64,000 bases of DNA from the NCBI RefSeq assembly GCF_000332175.1, contig NZ_KB235914.1:1404283-1468282 (forward strand). The letters are read 5' to 3'. A model generated the notes under the pieces. The model saw nothing but the letters and a program-made list of their open reading frames with translations. It searched no databases and had not been told where the DNA came from. Made by a program: the position numbers and the translations under genes. Positions 63,968-64,000 of this stretch are shown here, in pieces (the stretch's first letter is position 1; every line of letters begins with the position of its first letter). This DNA is from Pseudanabaena sp. PCC 6802 (lineage in GTDB: Bacteria; Cyanobacteriota; Cyanobacteriia; Pseudanabaenales; Pseudanabaenaceae).

Positions 63968-64000
63968 ATGAAGAATTATCAGTTTAGTCTGGCTAGTTGC
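63968..64000 (+). CDS. Possible start of a gene cut by the window end
   Basis: An ATG preceded by GAGGGGAGAGAA opens the frame MKNYQFSLASC, which runs off the right edge. The ribosome site is good, but eleven codons cannot show what it encodes. Confidence 0.4.
   Translation, partial: MKNYQFSLASC

Overview
The window comes from a cyanobacterium. The HIP1 octamer GCGATCGC is dense in most genes. There is a carboxysome shell pair of the ccmK3-ccmK4 type, which points to a beta-cyanobacterium. Other cyanobacterial signatures are a type-E succinate dehydrogenase split into sdhB and a CCG-domain subunit, DUF3493, DUF928, CHAT and TPM proteins, a YkgO-type L36, and a light-repressed-type hibernation factor. 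The large set of sensory proteins and small palindromic repeats suggests a filamentous or Pseudanabaena-like genome, but I cannot fix the genus.

Layout. 1-3000: a minus-strand run of three two-component proteins, the last cut by the window edge. 3000-4030: a gene-free kilobase with three miniature repeats. 4.0-18.8 kb: housekeeping genes (LmeA-like, folK, Uma2, murA, VanX-like dipeptidase, tgt, LapA-like, a PAS/GGDEF protein with a defective receiver, sdhB and its CCG partner, DUF790, a methyltransferase, a GH5 lipoprotein). A foreign-looking three-gene cassette (small ORF, PD-(D/E)XK-like protein, PIN-like protein) splits sdhB from the CCG subunit. 18.6-23.3 kb: a mobile-element zone after tRNA-Gly and fabG, with Uma2 and ISKra4 wrecks, an intact IS630-type element, a DUF433/DUF5615 toxin-antitoxin pair, and MITEs. 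23.3-34.3 kb: an RnfD-like membrane protein with two DUF2330 paralogues; then a CHAT-TPR protein, a CHASE2-GGDEF cyclase and DUF928; then small proteins. 34.5-40.4 kb: hibernation factor, pgi, egtB-egtD (ergothioneine), L36, tRNA-Pro.

40.4-44.8 kb is an island-like stretch beginning at tRNA-Pro with a decayed tyrosine recombinase. It holds an ADP-ribosylglycohydrolase, a P-loop kinase, and an overlapping ATPase/TOPRIM-like gene pair whose ATPase carries a single in-frame TGA. This pair is the best candidate for an undescribed, probably defence-type, system. 45-64 kb: an RTX protein, an ECF sigma/anti-sigma pair, a four-repeat exported protein, an AI-2E-type permease, ccmK4/ccmK3, nfeD plus stomatin split by a MITE, a two-domain PTPS, an RbgA-type GTPase, a TPM protein, a 1302-residue multi-module glycosyltransferase, and a 1219-residue FG-GAP/Calx-beta/RTX protein.

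The strongest genome-scale pattern is a set of about 80-145 bp palindromic elements. Four or more families with unrelated terminal inverted repeats carry the same G/C-rich double-hairpin core. One family has the ends of the resident IS630-type element and includes a MITE nested in another MITE with its TA target still readable. A second pattern is a conserved terminator hairpin found directly after three unrelated genes.
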